This document shows positions 63,976-64,000 of a stretch of 64,000 bases of DNA, piece by piece. The stretch covers positions 1 to 64,000 of the forward strand of contig NZ_JAAAPJ010000002.1 of the NCBI RefSeq assembly GCF_009909145.1. The letters are read 5' to 3'. Under the pieces are notes generated by a model, which was not told the DNA's origin, made no database searches, and saw nothing but the letters and a program-made list of their open reading frames with translations. Both the position numbers and the translations under genes were made by a program. Each line of letters opens with the position of its first letter. The first letter of the stretch is position 1. The stretch comes from Corallococcus silvisoli. GTDB lineage: Bacteria > Myxococcota > Myxococcia > Myxococcales > Myxococcaceae.

Positions 63976-64000
63976 CTTGTTGATTCGGTTTTCGCTGATC

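Overview
The window is GC-rich DNA whose gene content points to a myxobacterium, most likely a Corallococcus or Myxococcus relative. This rests on Sec and lipoprotein proteins of extreme length, 'DAG/DGG' linkers, an Arg-rich C-terminal tail of MYXO-CTERM type, and dense coding with ATGA/GTGA stop-start overlaps. The genus is inferred, not shown.

Three quarters of the window (607-48087, minus strand) is one compact five-gene unit read from about 48.1 kb down to 0.6 kb. In transcription order it holds: a parvulin-type peptidyl-prolyl isomerase lipoprotein (301 aa); a secreted giant of 10,415 aa built from Ig-like, beta-propeller-like and TIG domains; a second parvulin lipoprotein (281 aa); a 4,661-aa lipoprotein with an Ig-like stalk, an Rhs/YD shell and a C-terminal YwqJ-like deaminase toxin tip; and a SUKH-3 immunity protein (154 aa). 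Gaps are 28 nt, a 4-nt overlap, a 4-nt overlap and 10 nt, so one transcript of about 47.5 kb is plausible. A third parvulin lipoprotein (48267-49223, plus) diverges from the same promoter region. I read this as a contact-dependent polymorphic toxin apparatus in which dedicated foldases serve two enormous exported proteins. The layout is seen directly; the joint function is inference.

Both flanks of the unit carry debris: IS3-family transposase remnants at 80-485 and 50306-50890, an IS5-family remnant at 49285-49605, and a possible DUF4145 fragment at the left edge. Among these wrecks, on the toxin-operon strand, lie two probable orphan immunity genes, an Imm33/DUF2185-type gene (49600-50202) and a DUF4265-type gene (50995-51450). 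This looks like a store of spare immunity genes next to a toxin whose tip is exchanged. Three small genes of unknown role follow (a secreted protein and two zinc-ribbon proteins, 51493-52959).

From 53161 to the end the DNA is ordinary chromosomal content, mostly on the plus strand: a secreted purple-acid-phosphatase-like metallophosphatase with a PKD domain and a strong terminator; an RsmB/NOP-type rRNA methyltransferase; an M61 PDZ aminopeptidase; a zinc-finger/multi-TM/TPR membrane protein; a small lipoprotein; RNase HII with an altered GRG motif, overlapping a DUF2325-like gene; an SGNH/GDSL hydrolase; and, at the right edge on the minus strand, an unrecognised protein that may be 5'-truncated. 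No rRNA, tRNA or CRISPR array was seen.
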